The notes under the pieces are model-generated. The model saw nothing but the letters and a program-made list of their open reading frames with translations. It did no database searches and had not been told where the DNA came from. From the NCBI RefSeq assembly GCF_041916975.1, contig NZ_JAYRYK010000001.1, positions 1,302,001 to 1,366,000 of the forward strand: DNA of 64,000 nt, given 5' to 3'. The position numbers were made by a program, and so were the translations under genes. How positions within the stretch are numbered: position 1 is the first letter of the stretch; every line of letters starts with the position of its first letter. Source of the stretch: Sphingosinicella sp041916975 (lineage in GTDB: Bacteria > Pseudomonadota > Alphaproteobacteria > Sphingomonadales > Sphingomonadaceae). Shown piece after piece: positions 33,399 through 41,828 of the stretch.

Positions 33399-34472
33399 TT
33401 ACCAGTTCAAAACGACTTTGCCCGACTTTCCAGAGAGAGCTGCGTCGAATCCCTTTTGAAAATCGTCGGCATGGTACTGGTGAGAGATGAGCGGCGTAAG
33501 GTCGAGTCCGTTTCGAAGAAGCCCAAACATCTTGCGCCATGTACCGAACATTTCGCGGCCATAGACGCCGTGGATTTTCAGTGCCTTCAGAATAATTTCG
33601 TCCCATGCGACCTCCATTCCCTGATCGGGAATTCCAAGCATCGCAAGGCCCCCGCCCATCGTCAGGCTGTTTACCGCCTGCCGGATCGCCGATGCAGCAC
33701 CGGAGACTTCGAGCGCGACTGAAAATCCATGCTGGATGCCTTCCGCGGCCATCACGTCACGCAGATCTTCCTCGCTCACGTTCACAGGCCGGACATCAGC
33801 GACTTTTGCCGCAAGATCGAGGCGATAGCGGTTAATATCCGTTATGACCACCAAGCGCGCCCCCGCGCGCCGCGCAACCGCGGCAGCCATGATTCCGATC
33901 GGGCCGGCACCCGTGACAAGCACATCTTCGCCCATCAGGTCAAACTGCTGGGCCGTATGAACGGCATTGCCGAAAGGATCGAGAATTGCGCCCACGTCAT
34001 CGCTGACATCGTCAGGCAGGGGTACGACGTTGAACGCGGGTATCGATAGATACTCCGCGAACGCGCCTTGCCGGTTGACGCCGACCCCAACTGTACCGGG
34101 ATCGAGATGAAAGCGCCCGGCGCGGGATGCCGCGCTATCGAGGTCAATGATATGGCCCTCGCCCGATACGCGCTGGCCAACATGGAGGTCACGCGTGACG
34201 TCCGCACCAATTTCAACAATCTCGCCACAAAACTCGTGGCCGACGATCATCGGCACGGGAATCGTCCGTGCTGCCCAGGAATCCCAATTGTAAATGTGGA
34301 TGTCCGTGCCGCAGATGGCCGTCTTGCGCACGCGGATAAGAACCTCGCCACCCCCCACCGCGGGAACGGGTGCACGCGTTTGCCATAGACCCGAATGCGG
34401 TTCAAGCTTGGCGAGCGCCCTCATGGTGTGCGCGGTTTGCGTTTCCTCATACTGGCCAGCGACTTCTGCCAT
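33399..34472 (-). CDS. tdh: L-threonine 3-dehydrogenase lacking the structural zinc cysteines
   Basis: Tdh oxidises L-threonine (or a related 2-amino-3-hydroxy acid) to the 2-amino-3-keto acid. The catalytic zinc ligands are present: Cys54 in ICGTDIHIY and His79-Glu80 in VGHEF. NAD-binding is by GAGPIGIMAAAVAR. The four structural-zinc cysteines of the E. coli enzyme align with Asp110, Ser113, Ser116 and Asp124 here, in an otherwise well conserved block (VSGEGHI up to GTVGVGVNR). The gene overlaps kbl by one base (TGATG), so I keep the ATG at 34472; Met17 is the start expected from homologues. It is the last sure gene of the SDR-to-tdh operon. Confidence 0.93.
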   Translation of the reverse strand: MAEVAGQYEETQTAHTMRALAKLEPHSGLWQTRAPVPAVGGGEVLIRVRKTAICGTDIHIYNWDSWAARTIPVPMIVGHEFCGEIVEIGADVTRDLHVGQRVSGEGHIIDLDSAASRAGRFHLDPGTVGVGVNRQGAFAEYLSIPAFNVVPLPDDVSDDVGAILDPFGNAVHTAQQFDLMGEDVLVTGAGPIGIMAAAVARRAGARLVVITDINRYRLDLAAKVADVRPVNVSEEDLRDVMAAEGIQHGFSVALEVSGAASAIRQAVNSLTMGGGLAMLGIPDQGMEVAWDEIILKALKIHGVYGREMFGTWRKMFGLLRNGLDLTPLISHQYHADDFQKGFDAALSGKSGKVVLNW

Positions 34473-35668
34473 CAGATGATCCCAAGCTTATGGCCAATGT
34501 CCGTGAAGATGTCCGCAGCCTTCTCGATCTGCTCGACAGTCAACGACGCCGACATTTGCGTGCGAATACGGGCTTTTCCTTCCGGAACGACGGGAAAGTA
34601 GAAGCCGCTGGCGAGCACGCCCGCTTCCAGAAGTTCTGCCGACATGGTCTGCGCCAATGACGCCTCATGCAACATCACCGGGATGATGGGGTGTTCGCCA
34701 GGCAGCAATTCGAATCCTGCCTCGGTCATATGCTGCCGAAAAAGCTGCGTGTTGTGACGTATGCGATCTCGCCGCTTATCACCATCGGACGAGCCCGCGA
34801 TATCGATCGCGGCGATGCTGACACCGCATACGGCCGGTGTCAGCGCGTTCGAGAAAAGATAGGGCCGCGCCCGCTGACGCAGAAGGTCAACAACTGGCTG
34901 CCGCGCTGCGACGAAACCGCCCATCGCACCGCCGAGCGCCTTGCCAAACGTGCCGGTGATCAGGTCTATCCGGCCTTCAACGCCGCATAGGGCGGCAGTT
35001 CCCCGCCCGCCCATTCCGATGAACCCGCTAGCGTGACAATCATCCACCATGGTGAGTGCCTCGTAACGCTCCGCAAGACTGGCGATGACATCAAGCTGAG
35101 CGATCGTACCATCCATCGAAAAGACGCCATCGGTGACGACAAGAATGCTCCGCGCACCTTCGCTGCGCACTTTTTTCAATATGCGCTCAAGAGCGTCCAT
35201 TTCGTTCGTGGCATAGCGATAGCGCCGGGCCTTCGAGAGCCGGACACCGTCGATGATCGACGCGTGGTTGAGCGAATCAGAGACGATTGCATCGTTCTCT
35301 CCGAGCAAGGCTTCAAACACGCCGCCGTTGGCATCAAAGGCGGCAGCAAACAGTATCGCGTCTTCGAATCCCAGATAGTCGGCGATGGCATGCTCCAGTT
35401 CCTTGTGGATCTCTTGCGTGCCGCAAATGAAACGAACCGACGCCGGCCCCGCGCCCCATCGCCGTGTGGCTTCGATAGCAGCGTCGATCACACGCGGATC
35501 GTTCGCAAGGCCCAGGTAATTGTTGGCGCACAGATTGATCACCTGCCGCCCCTTGATGCCTACCACGCCTCCCTGGGGCGTCGTGAGCACGCGTTCGGGT
35601 TTCAGCAGTCCGGCCGCTTCCATCTCGCGCAGATCACGCTGGATTCTCTCGTAGAATTGTAAATCCAT
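34472..35668 (-). CDS. kbl: 2-amino-3-ketobutyrate CoA ligase (glycine C-acetyltransferase)
   Basis: Kbl splits 2-amino-3-ketobutyrate with CoA to glycine and acetyl-CoA, PLP-dependent. The 398-residue length equals the E. coli enzyme when started at ATG 35668 (MDLQFYERIQRDLREMEAAG). PLP fold residues are visible: DSLNHASIIDGVRLSKA, VDDCHASGFIG, and the Schiff-base Lys in ITGTFGKALGGAMGGF. Overlapping tdh makes the pair a threonine-to-glycine module. Its presence inside a catabolic regulon suggests that a 3-hydroxy or 3-keto amino acid is released by the upstream enzymes. Confidence 0.96.
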   Translation of the reverse strand: MDLQFYERIQRDLREMEAAGLLKPERVLTTPQGGVVGIKGRQVINLCANNYLGLANDPRVIDAAIEATRRWGAGPASVRFICGTQEIHKELEHAIADYLGFEDAILFAAAFDANGGVFEALLGENDAIVSDSLNHASIIDGVRLSKARRYRYATNEMDALERILKKVRSEGARSILVVTDGVFSMDGTIAQLDVIASLAERYEALTMVDDCHASGFIGMGGRGTAALCGVEGRIDLITGTFGKALGGAMGGFVAARQPVVDLLRQRARPYLFSNALTPAVCGVSIAAIDIAGSSDGDKRRDRIRHNTQLFRQHMTEAGFELLPGEHPIIPVMLHEASLAQTMSAELLEAGVLASGFYFPVVPEGKARIRTQMSASLTVEQIEKAADIFTDIGHKLGII

Positions 35669-35696
35669 CACTCTCTCATTGACTCTGAGCCGGGTA

Positions 35697-37238
35697 TCAT
35701 GGCGCCCGCTCGGCACGCAGGCCGAGTGCGTCGCACATCACATCGAACAGGACGTGCTGTTCCATGACACCGCGCACGGCATCGGCGTTCGGCCCGCGGG
35801 CATAGGCGGGCACATCCTCGCCGCCATGCGCTCCGCTGCGACGGAAAACGGCTGATTGCTGAAGATAGTCCGGATGCGTGGTGTCAATCTGCATTAAATC
35901 CTGACGCGGCGTGTCATCGACCGCGCCGGGCGTCGCATAATAGCCGAGCGTTGTGTAGGTCTTGCCATCGTCGGCCTTGTCAGGACCGTTCATCGGTTCT
36001 CCCCTCTCGTCATTGCCAACGACCTTTCCGAAAATCGGGTTTCCTCGTGTCGGATAACCCGCAATGGCAAACGTGTGAGAATGATCGGCGGTCACAACGA
36101 TCAGCGTATCCTCCGAAGACGTCATGTCGTTCGCAAGCCCGACAGCCCGCGCGAACTCGACGCCTTCCGTCAGCGCACGAAACGCGTTTCCAGCGTGGTG
36201 CGCATGATCGATCCGCCCGCCCTCCACAAGCAGGACGTAGCCCTTTTTATTGCGTGACAATATCTGGACGGCCTTGCGAGTCATGTCGGTCAACGACGGT
36301 TCGCCCGTGGCATCCTTGTTCCGCTCAACTTCGAATTGCATGTGGCCGGGCTCGAAAAGCCCAAGCACTTTGCTTGCGGCGCCGGGGTCGATGGCATCGA
36401 ACGTGCGCGTATCCCACACGAACAAACCGCCCGAACTGGCTTTCCGCCACGCTTCGACGAGATCTCGACCATCCGCCCGCTTTCCGCGTAGCGCAGCGTG
36501 CTCGGGATCAGCGGCCGAAGCCGGAAGGAAGTTCGCGCGTCCGCCCCCAAACGCCACATCGACCCCGCCGCCGGGTGCGAATTCGACGAACTGACGCGCG
36601 ATGTCGCGGCAACCTGCTGCTCGCTCGGTATCCGGCATGTCCGAATCCGCCTCCCAACCTCGCTCCGGGCTATGGGCGTAAGCAGCGGCCGGTGTTGCGT
36701 GCGTCAGGCGCGCGGTCGTCACAATCCCCGTGGAAAGGCCGGCCTCGGCCGCCATCTCCAGCAACGTTCGGATATCCGCACCTTTCGAAGATTGGCAATC
36801 GCCCCGAAAAGCCGTCGGCCCCATGCCGATAAAACCGGCCTTGGTCTTTATCCCGTTCAGAAGCGATGTCGCAGTGCCTGCCGAGTCAGGAACCTGCTGA
36901 TTGGTATTGTAAGTCTTGATGAGAGCCGTGTTTTCGAATGTTTCAAACGGAAGGACATGGTCTTCACCGCTTTTTCCGGCCATCTGCCCCGCAAGTATGC
37001 GCATCGCAGTAACGGTGCTGACACCCATGCCATCGCCCACGAACAGGATGACGTTTTTCGCACGCGCCGCGTTTTCAGGTATGTTTGGCGATGCGAAAGC
37101 GACCGGCTGTGCTTCCTCCCTCTGAGCCGCACCGCAAGCAGCCAACGTCATTGCGAAAGCCACGGTCAGGCCACGCCGCACCACTTTCTGCACACGATCG
37201 AGCGACATATGACAATATGGCTTACTGAAGTTGCGCAT
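35697..37238 (-). CDS. Alkaline phosphatase (PhoA family) lipoprotein
   Basis: This 513-residue phosphomonoesterase has a lipoprotein-type signal (RGLTVAFAMTLAACG), so it is likely anchored in the periplasm. Metal-binding NVILFVGDGMGVSTVTAMRI, the nucleophile region QVPDSAGTATSLLNG (Ser after Asp), GRIDHAHHAGNAFRALTEG and VTADHSHTF are all intact. GGAGG before ATG 37238 sets the start; longer frames extend into the acyl-CoA dehydrogenase. Why a phosphatase sits in this operon is unclear; it may act on a phosphorylated substrate or be hitch-hiking. Confidence 0.93.
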   Translation of the reverse strand: MRNFSKPYCHMSLDRVQKVVRRGLTVAFAMTLAACGAAQREEAQPVAFASPNIPENAARAKNVILFVGDGMGVSTVTAMRILAGQMAGKSGEDHVLPFETFENTALIKTYNTNQQVPDSAGTATSLLNGIKTKAGFIGMGPTAFRGDCQSSKGADIRTLLEMAAEAGLSTGIVTTARLTHATPAAAYAHSPERGWEADSDMPDTERAAGCRDIARQFVEFAPGGGVDVAFGGGRANFLPASAADPEHAALRGKRADGRDLVEAWRKASSGGLFVWDTRTFDAIDPGAASKVLGLFEPGHMQFEVERNKDATGEPSLTDMTRKAVQILSRNKKGYVLLVEGGRIDHAHHAGNAFRALTEGVEFARAVGLANDMTSSEDTLIVVTADHSHTFAIAGYPTRGNPIFGKVVGNDERGEPMNGPDKADDGKTYTTLGYYATPGAVDDTPRQDLMQIDTTHPDYLQQSAVFRRSGAHGGEDVPAYARGPNADAVRGVMEQHVLFDVMCDALGLRAERAP

Positions 37239-37276
37239 AAGTCCTCCGCAGGCCTGCGACCCGGTACGATCGGCCT

Positions 37277-38407
37277 TCAAATCGAACGACCGATGATCTG
37301 CTTCATGATTTCCGACGTGCCGCCGTAAATTCTCTGGACACGCGCGTCGGTGTACATGCGGGAAATGGGGTATTCGTCCATATAACCGTACCCTCCAAAG
37401 AGCTGGAGGCATTTGTCGACAACGTCGCCCTGCAGCTCAGACGCATAGAGCTTCAGCATGGCCGCCTGCTCGGGCGTAAGCGCTTTCATATCGTGCGCCA
37501 GAACACACTGGTCGAGCAGCGTCCAGCCCGCCTGGATTCTCGTCTTCAAATCCGCGAGCACGAACCTCGTATTCTGGAAATCGTAGAGCCGCTTTCCGAA
37601 CGCTCTGCGCTCTTTCACGTAGCGGGTGGTCAGATCGAAAGCTCTTTGCGAAGCGGACATTGCTATCACGCCAATGGACAACCTCTCCTGCGGAAGCGCA
37701 TCCTGCATGATCTGGAAACCCTGCCCTTCTTCTCCCAGAAGGCTCGACACGGGAATGCGAACGTCGTTGAAGAAAAGCTCCGCCGTATCCTGGGCTTTCA
37801 TGCCCATCTTTTCGAGCTTCCGGCCCTTGGTGAAGCCATCAGCGCTTGCTTCCACAAGGAACAGCGAAAGCCCTTCCGCATGTTCCGTTCGCGCCGCGAC
37901 AACGACAAGGTCGGCAATCCAGCCATTGGTAATGAAGATCTTGCTGCCGTTCAGCACAAAATCATCACCGTCCCGGCAGGCCTTTGTCGCGATCGAACGA
38001 AGATCGCTTCCTGTGCCGGGTTCCGTCATCGCGATCGCACCGACAACATCGCCGGATACCATCCTCGGCAGCCACGCCCGCTTTTGGCCCTCGCTGCCGT
38101 GGGTAAGGATATAATCCGCGACGATATCCGAATGGATGGGAAAGCAGGGACCGGTGACGCCGCAATATTGCGCGACCTCGTTCACGACACAGAGGGTGCG
38201 ATGATCGCCTCCCGCCCCACCGTAGCATTCCGGCACCTGCGGACAGAGCAGCCCTTGCTCCCCCGCCCTCTTCCAGAAACTGCGCGGGGTTTCGCCTTGC
38301 TTTTCCCATTCACCGTGAAACGGAACGGCTTCCGCCTCCAGAAAGCGGCGCACGGACTCGCGGAAGATCTCGTGTTCCTGCGAATAGACTGTCCGTTCTA
38401 GAAACAT
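37277..38407 (-). CDS. Acyl-CoA dehydrogenase, long-chain/isovaleryl type
   Basis: This FAD enzyme introduces a 2,3-double bond in an acyl-CoA. At 376 residues it is full length: AIAMTEPGTGSDLRSI and FITNG (FAD/substrate contacts), ERRAFGKRLYDFQNTRF, LFGGYGYMDEYPISRMYTDARVQRIYGGTSEIM. The end has G-G-T-S-E rather than E-G-T, so the catalytic Glu is not at the medium-chain position; it is probably the one in LPQERLSIG, as in long-chain and isovaleryl-CoA enzymes. It lies 21 bases before an NTF2-like gene in reading order (that gene is upstream). Confidence 0.93.
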   Translation of the reverse strand: MFLERTVYSQEHEIFRESVRRFLEAEAVPFHGEWEKQGETPRSFWKRAGEQGLLCPQVPECYGGAGGDHRTLCVVNEVAQYCGVTGPCFPIHSDIVADYILTHGSEGQKRAWLPRMVSGDVVGAIAMTEPGTGSDLRSIATKACRDGDDFVLNGSKIFITNGWIADLVVVAARTEHAEGLSLFLVEASADGFTKGRKLEKMGMKAQDTAELFFNDVRIPVSSLLGEEGQGFQIMQDALPQERLSIGVIAMSASQRAFDLTTRYVKERRAFGKRLYDFQNTRFVLADLKTRIQAGWTLLDQCVLAHDMKALTPEQAAMLKLYASELQGDVVDKCLQLFGGYGYMDEYPISRMYTDARVQRIYGGTSEIMKQIIGRSI

Positions 38408-38428
38408 GCTGCAGCCCGCGCGAGAGGA

Positions 38429-38803
38429 TCAGACATTGCGCTTGGCCAATAGCGTTTCACGAATGGCCATCAGCGCCGCTATGGGGCGAATGAGAACCTC
38501 GATGCAGATGATCTTGCCCTCATCGTTGATCGTCATCAGGTCTATGCCTTTGACATCCTTGTCGCCGACCTTGCCGACGAACTCGAGCGCGTACTCGTTT
38601 CCGTTCTCCCAGATGCGCTCGTAATGCATGGGCTTGATGATCGAGAGCACTTCGATAAGCGCGGCCCGTACGGCCTCTTTGCCCTGAATGGGCATCCAGC
38701 CTGCGGGGTTCTTGAGTTGCACGTCGTCTGCGAGCAGGAGCGGCAAATGCTCGAACTGCTTTGTCGTGGCGACCATTTTTATCAAGTCTACATCAAGCTT
38801 CAT
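38429..38803 (-). CDS. NTF2-like (SnoaL-type) protein, first copy
   Basis: This 124-residue protein folds as an NTF2-like cone: MVATTKQFEHLPLLLADDVQLKNPAGWMPIQGKEAVRAALIEVL (helices plus first strands), then ERIWENGNEYALEFVGKVGDKDVKGIDLMTINDEGKIICIEVLIRP. Such small proteins act as hydratases, isomerases or cyclases, or as ligand binders. It lies between SDR and acyl-CoA dehydrogenase genes in the first operon. A second, different NTF2-like gene is at 44338. Confidence 0.82.
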   Translation of the reverse strand: MKLDVDLIKMVATTKQFEHLPLLLADDVQLKNPAGWMPIQGKEAVRAALIEVLSIIKPMHYERIWENGNEYALEFVGKVGDKDVKGIDLMTINDEGKIICIEVLIRPIAALMAIRETLLAKRNV

Positions 38804-38852
38804 TGTTCACTCCCGTGATCAGGACGCAGGATTTTCGTAGCCCGTACCGCCT

Positions 38853-39665
38853 TTACTTAGGCGTCGGAATGAGCCCCATCGAGACGGTGCCACCGCCGAC
38901 AAGTGCCTGCCCGCCGTCGCACGGAATGATCGCGCCGGTGATGTAGCGGGCTGCAGGCGAACACAGGAACAGGACCAGATCAGCGATCTCCTGCTTTTCA
39001 CCGTAACGTTTGAGCGGCAGCATACCTTCGATCTGGCGCCGGATTTCCGGCGTCGGGCTCAGCCGCTCCATGCCCTCGGTTCCGTCTATGGGTCCGGGCT
39101 GAATGGCGTTGACGCGGATACCGTAACGCCCCCATTCCAGCGCAAGCGCCTTGGTCAGCATATCGATACCCGCCTTGGCGGAACAGACGTGGGACTGAAA
39201 GGCGTAAGGATGCGACGATTGCGGCGCCGACATGTTGACGATGGATGCATCGCCCTGCGTCAGATGATCGAACCCCGCCTTCATGACATGAAACGAACCG
39301 ACAAGGTCGATATCGACAACTGTCTTGAAGCCGTTCGGCGAGAGCTTTTCCGCCGGCGCCACGAAATTCCCCGCCGCACCGGAAACGATAACGCTCACTT
39401 TGCCGATCGCGGCTTCGGTTTCAACGAATGCCTGCTTCACGGCATCAAAATCCCGCACGTCCGCTGCAAAGCCGATCGCTTCAGCGCCAGCCGTCTTCAA
39501 TTGCTGAACCGCAGCATCGACGTTGTCCTGCTTGCGGCTCATCACCGAGACCCTCGCGCCCGACGCCGCGAAACCCTTCGCAACCTCGAGATTGATTCCG
39601 CTGGTTCCGCCTGCGACGAAAACAGCCTTTCCAGCGTAAACACCTTCCCTGAATATGCTTTTCAT
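38853..39665 (-). CDS. SDR oxidoreductase, 2,4-dienoyl-CoA reductase-like
   Basis: This 270-residue Rossmann enzyme has AGGTSGINLEVAKGFAASGARVSVMSRK at the N-terminus (cofactor site, with NADPH-type Arg-Lys) and VSGAAGNFVAPAEKLSPNGFKTVVDIDLVGSFHVMKA. The catalytic segment is MSAPQSSHPYAFQSHVCSAKAGIDMLTKALALEWG: the Lys is present but Val replaces the Tyr of Y-x-x-x-K, as in dienoyl-CoA reductase-type SDRs. It is the first gene of the operon and starts 70 bases from an operator. ATG 39665 was chosen over 39701. Confidence 0.88.
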   Translation of the reverse strand: MKSIFREGVYAGKAVFVAGGTSGINLEVAKGFAASGARVSVMSRKQDNVDAAVQQLKTAGAEAIGFAADVRDFDAVKQAFVETEAAIGKVSVIVSGAAGNFVAPAEKLSPNGFKTVVDIDLVGSFHVMKAGFDHLTQGDASIVNMSAPQSSHPYAFQSHVCSAKAGIDMLTKALALEWGRYGIRVNAIQPGPIDGTEGMERLSPTPEIRRQIEGMLPLKRYGEKQEIADLVLFLCSPAARYITGAIIPCDGGQALVGGGTVSMGLIPTPK

Positions 39666-39734
39666 CACGTCATGGCTCCATCGGCGACACGCTTCATGCA
39701 CATCTTCGCAAGATGCACTGCATTATATGTATTT

Positions 39735-39754
39735 ATGAATGAACGTTCATGCAT
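39735..39754. promoter_or_regulatory. TetR-type operator 1 (upstream of the SDR operon)
   Basis: ATGAATGAAC / GTTCATGCAT, an inverted repeat with one mismatch. A minus-strand TATAAT lies at 39727-39722, so the operator covers the place of the -35 box. First of five related sites. Confidence 0.82.
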
Positions 39755-39819
39755 ATAATGCGACTTCAGTTCGGTGGCAATCCGGATTTTCCTTGCCAGG
39801 TCCGGACAGCCCCCTGAGC

Positions 39820-40719
39820 CTACAAGCGTTTTCCGATACCCAGCATTGCGCGCGCTTCATCTGGGGTCGCGACTTCACACCCCAGACCTTCGATAATGGT
39901 CCGTGCACGTTCCACGAGCTGACCATTGGTGGCGAACACACCACGAGCAAGGTAGAGATTGTCCTCCAGCCCCACGCGCACGTTGCCGCCGAGAAGAACG
40001 GCCTGCGCCACCATGGGCATCTGCATCCGTGCGATTCCGAACGCCGCCCACTGGGCATCCTTCGGCAGCAGATCCCGCATGTAGATCATCGTTTCCGGGG
40101 TAGCGGGAAGGCCCCAGCGCGTTCCCATCACGATCTGGAAGCACGGGGGGGCGTCGAAATAGCCCTCATCGATCATTTTTTTTGCAAGCAGGACATCGCC
40201 GGGCGCAAAAACCTCGATCTCCGGCTTGACCCCCAGTTCCTGAAACCTTCTCGCCATTTTCTTCAGCGTATGGGGCGTGTTGAGATAGACATACTCCCGT
40301 TCGCCATCCTGCTGATTTTGCGTACTCACATCGATCGAGCACATATCCGGAAGCGTCATTTCAATGTGACGGACACGCTCTTCCGCACACGCCACGTCGC
40401 TCCCTGCGCCGGCCCGGCTTTCGTCTTCGGGATCGGGCATGAAAAAGCCGCCGCCGCCGCACGTAATGTTCATCACCGCGGTCACGCCCCTTTCGCGTAC
40501 CCGAGTTGCCATATCTAGGAACAACGCAGGATCGCGGCTGCCCTTGCCGTTCTCGGGATTTCGCACATGCAGGTGCACTGCAGAAGCACCCGCCACCTCT
40601 GCCTCCAGCGCAGCGTCGGCTATCTGCTGCGGCGTCACCGGGAAATTGGGATGCGCCCGGTTGTAATCGTTCTCACCGACCACCGCGCAGGTCAGAATGA
40701 CCTTTTGTTTCATCGACAT
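39820..40719 (-). CDS. BKACE-family beta-keto acid cleavage enzyme (DUF849)
   Basis: This 299-residue TIM-barrel enzyme belongs to the family of 3-keto-5-aminohexanoate cleavage enzyme (Kce): a beta-keto acid plus acetyl-CoA gives acetoacetyl-CoA and a shorter product. Metal ligands His49 and His51 (VHLHVRNPENG), the Glu in KPEIEVFAPGD, and the segments TCGGGGFFMPDPEDES and GGNVRVGLEDNLYLARG are family hallmarks. Substrates in the family are often cationic or amino-substituted keto acids. It is the last gene of the operon that starts with the acyl-CoA ligase. Confidence 0.93.
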   Translation of the reverse strand: MSMKQKVILTCAVVGENDYNRAHPNFPVTPQQIADAALEAEVAGASAVHLHVRNPENGKGSRDPALFLDMATRVRERGVTAVMNITCGGGGFFMPDPEDESRAGAGSDVACAEERVRHIEMTLPDMCSIDVSTQNQQDGEREYVYLNTPHTLKKMARRFQELGVKPEIEVFAPGDVLLAKKMIDEGYFDAPPCFQIVMGTRWGLPATPETMIYMRDLLPKDAQWAAFGIARMQMPMVAQAVLLGGNVRVGLEDNLYLARGVFATNGQLVERARTIIEGLGCEVATPDEARAMLGIGKRL

Positions 40720-40745
40720 AGGGGTTCCTCTATGATGAATTTCCG

Positions 40746-41828
40746 TTACAACGTCACAAGCTGTTGCCTCGCGGCGCTTTCATAAGCGGCAAGGATAACC
40801 CGGAGAGCCGCGAGTCCGTCTTCTCCGGTGACAGCCGGTGCCTCATCGTGCCGGATGCTCCGGACGAAGGATTCCATCTGCATTGCAAAATTGCCGGGCA
40901 TAGGGCGATGATCGAGCCGAACGGGTGTCAGTTTATCCTTCGTGAAATGCACAAGTTGTTCGGCATAGGGATAAACCTTGATAGCTCCGGTGCTGCCGTA
41001 AACCTGAAAGTTGACCGGATGTGGTGACCAGCCAGGCTCAAGAGACAGGTTATTCTGGGCATCCCAGTTGCCGCCCCATCGGAATACGCCCTCCGTCGGT
41101 AGCTGCGTGGGAAAGCTGATGGTATTGGCGATCAGGTGCGCGACCGCGCCGTTCCCGAAGGTCGCGGTCACATGTTCGGATGCGGGATGTTCGCCGGAAA
41201 TATTGCCACGGCCGAAGACGGTCTTCACCTCTGATCCCAGAAACCAGCGAAACAGATCGATAAGATGGATGCCATGATCCATGATTCCCATTCCGCAGCC
41301 TCCTGGCGTACCCGGCGCATAATGATGCGGCCCGCACTCGCTGTAGCTGTCGAGTCCGCTACCGCCGATGACGATCTCCATGGCCATGGATACGTCGCCG
41401 ATAGCGCCGCTTCGGATCATTTCCCGCGCTTTCATGTTTGCGGTAAGGCTACGATAGGAGGCGCCATAATAGAGCTTCACGCCGGCCCGACGGCAGGCGT
41501 CTAGAATTGCCTCGCCGTCCTCCATCGTTGTCGCAAGCGGCTTCTCGATCAGAATATGTACGCCATGCCCGGCGATCACTTCGGCAACCGCACGGTGATA
41601 GCGGGCAGGCACGCAGATACACATGATATCCAGCTTTTCACGCGCCAGCATGTCTTTAAAGTCGGTATAGCCATTGACGCCCCATCGCCGGGTGACGCGA
41701 TCCAGCCCCTCGACATTCACTTCCGCTCCAGCGACGACGTCGATGCAAGGCAGCCCCTGATAGGCCTGAAAATGCACCGCAGCCACCGATCCGCCGGCTC
41801 CGACAATACCAACACGCAGTTTGGGCAT
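40746..41828 (-). CDS. Gfo/Idh/MocA-family oxidoreductase
   Basis: This 360-residue NAD(P)-dependent dehydrogenase has the N-terminal Rossmann fold (RVGIVGAGGSVAAVHFQAYQGL), the E-K-P motif (ILIEKPLATTMEDGEAIL near 95) and the catalytic His region MGIMDHGIHLIDLFRWFLG. Members oxidise sugars, inositols and related hydroxyl groups. The start at 41828 overlaps the stop of the transporter gene upstream (TGATG). The substrate is unknown; alcohol oxidation preceding BKACE cleavage is one possibility. Confidence 0.9.
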   Translation of the reverse strand: MPKLRVGIVGAGGSVAAVHFQAYQGLPCIDVVAGAEVNVEGLDRVTRRWGVNGYTDFKDMLAREKLDIMCICVPARYHRAVAEVIAGHGVHILIEKPLATTMEDGEAILDACRRAGVKLYYGASYRSLTANMKAREMIRSGAIGDVSMAMEIVIGGSGLDSYSECGPHHYAPGTPGGCGMGIMDHGIHLIDLFRWFLGSEVKTVFGRGNISGEHPASEHVTATFGNGAVAHLIANTISFPTQLPTEGVFRWGGNWDAQNNLSLEPGWSPHPVNFQVYGSTGAIKVYPYAEQLVHFTKDKLTPVRLDHRPMPGNFAMQMESFVRSIRHDEAPAVTGEDGLAALRVILAAYESAARQQLVTL

